Source: Larix sibirica
Lineage: Eukaryota > Streptophyta > Pinopsida > Pinales > Pinaceae
Assembly (NCBI GenBank): GCA_004151065.3
Contig: NWUY0304265058.1
Location: 917 to 11,178, forward strand
Direction: 5' to 3'
DNA length: 10,262 bases
The translations under genes and the position numbers were made by a program. Positions within the stretch are counted from its first letter, which is position 1. Each line of letters begins with the position of its first letter. The notes under the pieces are model-generated. The model was given only the letters and a program-made list of their open reading frames with translations. It searched no databases and was not told the origin of the DNA. Shown one piece after another: positions 7,301 through 10,262 of this stretch.

Positions 7301-8583
7301 TTGTGTGTGAACCCTGGTCAAAGTAGAAGTGCGCAAACACTAGAACTTGAAAGGTTGTTTCGGTAGAAGAAAAATGAAGATATATTTATGTCATCACTCA
7401 ATTGGTCTAGCTTGAATACAACACAAAAGTAGAACACAATGTAACATCCTTAGTGGGTGGATGAATGTGAGTACTTAAGTGTGAATCCAAACACTACACA
7501 TTGCCTCCCTTAAAAGGGTTAAGACTAATGAAATGAAAATAATAGCAAGTTGTAAGGAAAGAGAGTGTAAGAAACCAAGAAATAGAATATAAATAAAAGA
7601 CAAGACTAAAAACAATAAAAAATAAATTTTCAATGGAACATACTAGTGCATTTAACATGAATTAATTCCTTGAATTTGATGAGGTAGTTGATCTACTAAT
7701 GTGCCCAATGTTTAACTGAAATCCAGCTTGGTAGGATTAATGCAATGAGAAGAATTTAGAAGAATGTGTGCATGCAATATTATATCTATGATATATAATA
7801 CAAAATGGAATGAAAAAGAAGACAATGAGATATTCATGAAAACCATAGGATGTTGAAATAAGAGACAAGCAAGTATAACCACCCTGAAATGAACTATATC
7901 CAAACTATGAAATGACATAGAATTTTATATAACTACCATGTAAGAAAAAGAGAAACTAGAGTACGGAGTATAAGATGTAACAAAGTGTAATCACTATGAA
8001 AGTAAGATAGTAAATAGATAATTGGAATAAATGTTGAAACCAAATGATAGAAGGAGCAGGGTAAGAAAATAATGCTTACTTACCGAAGTGCAACAAATGA
8101 AAAGTAAGAGTCCATTTTTGGGCATTCCATGAGATATTAGAATATCACTTGTGTGGTCTAGAATCTCACTTGTACATGAAATTCTATGAGTATGATGATG
8201 TGTGACCTAATTGAATTGTGTGAAAGATGTGATGATGGTAATTGTTGGGAAAGTGAACCATATGTCTACAAAATATATGTCAATGGATTGCCTAAATATG
8301 GGAGGGATGTTGAAAACAACTACAGGGAAGGATATGAAAAGAGAAAATATAATAAAATGAATCATGGAGAGTTGAACCTATTCTAGGTTATAACCAACAA
8401 TGATAAGAGGTAGGAGATAACAATGATAGTGAGATGACACAAGTCAAGGTGTGAGGAAACAATGATATATTTTATATTTTAGTTATTGAGAATGTAAGAG
8501 GAAACATCAATGGTGAGGTGGAATTAGTGATGGCATTAGGAAATGACATTGGAGGGTACCATCAGTGAGTGACATCATCAAAC
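7301..8583. other. AT-rich stretch without a convincing gene
   Basis: A- and GA-rich sequence. Open frames are short (the largest, 8186-8386 on +, has 66 codons) with no recognisable domain, and look like chance. The decamer AACAATGATA recurs at 8396, 8419 and 8458. On the minus strand a GGGAGGCAA purine tract (7500-7508) is followed by TGTGTAGTG, which resembles the polypurine tract/LTR border of a reverse-oriented element. I found no supporting internal domain or second border. Confidence 0.5.
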
Positions 8584-8836
8584 ACATGATGGGGAAACAT
8601 TTGAAAGGAACCATCAAAATCATTGATGCTGGTTATGTGATCTAATAGAAATAATATTGTAAATAAAATGGAGAGGAACCATTAAATGGATGAGGTGAAA
8701 ACATTTACATGATGGGAAACATTTGAAAGGAACCATCAAAATCATTGATGATGGTTATGTGATCTAATAGAAATAATATTGTAAACAAAATGGAGAGGAA
8801 CCATTAAAGGGATGAGGTGAAAACATTTACATGGGG
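8584..8836. repeat. 122-bp tandem duplication, about 97% identical
   Basis: Unit 1 is 8584-8706 (123 bases) and unit 2 is 8707-8828 (122 bases). They differ by one G in a G-run and three substitutions: CTGG/ATGG near 8630/8752, ATAAA/ACAAA near 8665/8787, and AATGG/AAGGG near 8690/8812. A third copy starts with ACATGGGG at 8829 but stops matching after a few bases. The high identity implies a recent duplication relative to the decay of the retrotransposon nearby. Confidence 0.93.
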
Positions 8837-9187
8837 CTAGAAAATCCTCATGATTTGAGTGTAGCACTATTGCAGGAAAAATGTGGCATAAGAGAGGAAG
8901 TGGAAATTGAGAAAATTAAAGTGAATCTAGATATACATGGTGCAAAATATAACAACCAAAATCAACATATCAAGGATAATACCAACAGGCAAAAAAGAGA
9001 TGACCAATCAGAACTTGGAGAGGTCAGCTTGAATCAAGTCATACTTAAGACAACATCATAGAGGAAATTGATCAAATAACTAAGAGAGGAGAAATGAGAG
9101 TGTTGTAAGTCCTTAAATGCCATTAATAATAAGAGGCCCATGTTGGATTCACAAAGGTATCATTACAACATGGAATTTCATTCAACT
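8837..9187. other. Region with only a weak 76-codon frame
   Basis: An ATG at 8831 opens a frame to 9061 on +. The predicted peptide is hydrophilic, rich in Asn, Gln, Lys and Glu, with no recognised domain, promoter or neighbour to support it. Its ATG sits at the edge of the tandem duplication. I regard it as a chance frame and see nothing else here. Confidence 0.4.
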
Positions 9188-9249
9188 TGGTAAAAGTGCA
9201 ACACAACACAACACAACATCTCTCTCTCTGGTAAAAGTGCAACACAACA
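9188..9249. repeat. 41-base-period duplication with ACAAC repeats
   Basis: TGGTAAAAGTGCAACACAAC begins at 9188 and again at 9229. The first copy carries ten extra bases of the CAACA unit, and each copy leads into a TC dinucleotide run. The array seems to have grown by duplication anchored on the microsatellite. Confidence 0.85.
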
Positions 9250-9275
9250 TCTCTCTCTCTCTCTCTCTCTCTCTC

Positions 9276-9310
<35 letters not shown>
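9250..9310. repeat. Palindromic microsatellite (CT)13(AG)17
   Basis: CT repeats fill 9251-9276 and switch without interruption to AG repeats from 9277 to 9310. The 54 bases 9250-9303 form a perfect palindrome with no loop, able to extrude as a cruciform. The unique flanks are not inverted copies of each other, so the symmetry is confined to the dinucleotide runs. Confidence 0.97.
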
Positions 9311-9314
<4 letters not shown>

Positions 9315-9560
9315 AGCTAGAATGACCTCAATCTAGCAACAAAATGATAGGAACAATAGGTGAGGATTTCCCAAGTGTCCAAAGGACTAGGTGATGTAGT
9401 GGTTGTAGCTTGGAAATCAAAGTCATATAGAAAAAATAATCACAACGTATTAGAAATCTACAAAATATGCATTAATTTAAACAAACTTTTCACACCTGCT
9501 CTATTATATAAAAAAATACAACAAAGACATTCAACAATAATATTTACAAATTTATTGAGT
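9311..9560. other. AT-rich stretch, no gene seen
   Basis: A 68-codon frame (9360-9566, +) has no recognisable features and is probably chance. Nothing else stands out. Confidence 0.4.
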
Positions 9561-9685
9561 CAATGAATAGCTGGATTAGGACTCATCAATATCACAGAGC
9601 CTACACAAAGGTCTCTAGATTTCACAACAACAAGCAAAACAAAAAAACCCAAATCAAAAGAGAGCCAAAGGCCCTCTATTCATTG
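9561..9685. repeat. Possible 125-bp fold-back element
   Basis: CAATGAATAG at 9561-9570 is an exact inverted copy of CTATTCATTG at 9676-9685. Just inside the right end, AGAGAGCC and GGCCCTCT (9659-9676) make a second short stem with one mismatch. Size and inverted ends recall a small MITE. The arms are short, though, and no target duplication is evident. Confidence 0.3.
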
Positions 9686-10262
9686 GGCAACTTCAAATTT
9701 ATGCTTGAGTTCCTTGGATTTTGGCATTTTTACTAAAGTAATTTTTCAAATTAAAATTGAAACCTTTAAAATTCATAAGGTTTACAAAAACCACTAAAAA
9801 GGTTGGTTTTGCATTAATTTATAAAAAAATTCAAATAGATTGCTAAAAACAGGGTAGAAATCTATGTGATGTGGCTTTGAGAAAAATATGTCAAAACTTG
9901 TACAAGTTTCTTTTTGAAAATATTAGTATTTATGTCCATATATTTTGACATTGCCAACAAAATCCAAAATCCATATATCTAAACTTTAAAAAACATCTCC
10001 ATTTCAAGAACTTGTGCATTTATGTTTTTGAACTTGACCAAAATTACTTTGCTTTAGTAGAACACATGAGGTTCATTTCTTGGAAAAATGAGTGATTCAA
10101 ATTAAAGAATGTGATTTTTATCACTCCTCACATTTATACGTTTCCAAATTTTTAATTTGATCCATAGAACATGCTAACATGTAAAAATACTCAAACACTT
10201 TCCTCTTTTTACTAATTTGCAAAAAATTTATGAGGCCTTATAAAAATTCACACCAAGTATCT
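9686..10262. other. AT-rich sequence to the right edge, no gene seen
   Basis: Strongly A/T-rich with many homopolymer runs, and no frame worth annotating on either strand. It could be intergenic or intronic; the sequence does not distinguish these. Confidence 0.5.

Noticed and set aside
7490-7510. Minus-strand purine tract followed by TGTGTAG, like the start of a reverse-oriented LTR.
   Set aside because: No reverse-strand pol domain, opposite LTR end or target duplication is visible in the window. I mention it only as a weak possibility.
8186-8386. 66-codon plus-strand frame with ATG.
   Set aside because: Short, low-complexity surroundings, no domain and no promoter or splice context, so it is indistinguishable from chance.
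9250-9310. CRISPR-like or satellite array.
   Set aside because: It is a simple dinucleotide microsatellite with no spacers. The whole window is eukaryotic in character.

Overview
This looks like a repeat-rich plant nuclear genome, most likely from a large-genome species. A gymnosperm is plausible but not proven. The window is AT-rich and gene-poor, and is dominated by one old, heavily mutated Ty3/gypsy LTR retrotransposon on the + strand. I see no bacterial operons, CRISPR array, tRNA or rRNA gene. Two ambiguous bases (1147-1148) point to a draft assembly.

Layout. (1) 2-631: an intact frame of unknown function, open at the left edge. (2) 632-1020: non-coding. It holds a purine-rich tract followed by a 100-bp block with TGTTGGG/CCCAACA ends, possibly a short LTR, and then a small set of overlapping hairpins. 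(3) About 1020-3284: a 5'-truncated gypsy pol remnant with the end of reverse transcriptase, RNase H and integrase, spread over all three forward frames with many in-frame stops. (4) 3285-3533: a spacer. (5) About 3534-6632: a second very long decayed reading frame (roughly 1,030 codons) between integrase and the 3' LTR, the position of the env-like or extra ORF of Tat/Athila-type elements. (6) 6637-7191: the probable 3' LTR, with TG...CA ends, 9-bp terminal inverted repeats, a TATA box and AATAAA. (7) 7192-10262: AT-rich sequence with no convincing gene. It carries a 12-bp-period motif, a 122-bp tandem duplication, a (CT)n(AG)n palindrome and a possible small fold-back element.

The retrotransposon is dead. 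Gag, protease and the front of reverse transcriptase are absent; the RT active-site stretch is unreadable; one integrase zinc-finger Cys is Phe; the integrase catalytic Glu is Lys at exactly the D,D(35)E position; and an RNase H acidic residue is Asn. By hand count, about 44 in-frame stops lie in the two long frames, mostly TAG. That bias fits decay of methylated CAG (CHG) sites. The most open biological questions are the identity of the intact left-edge ORF and of the long ORF downstream of integrase.
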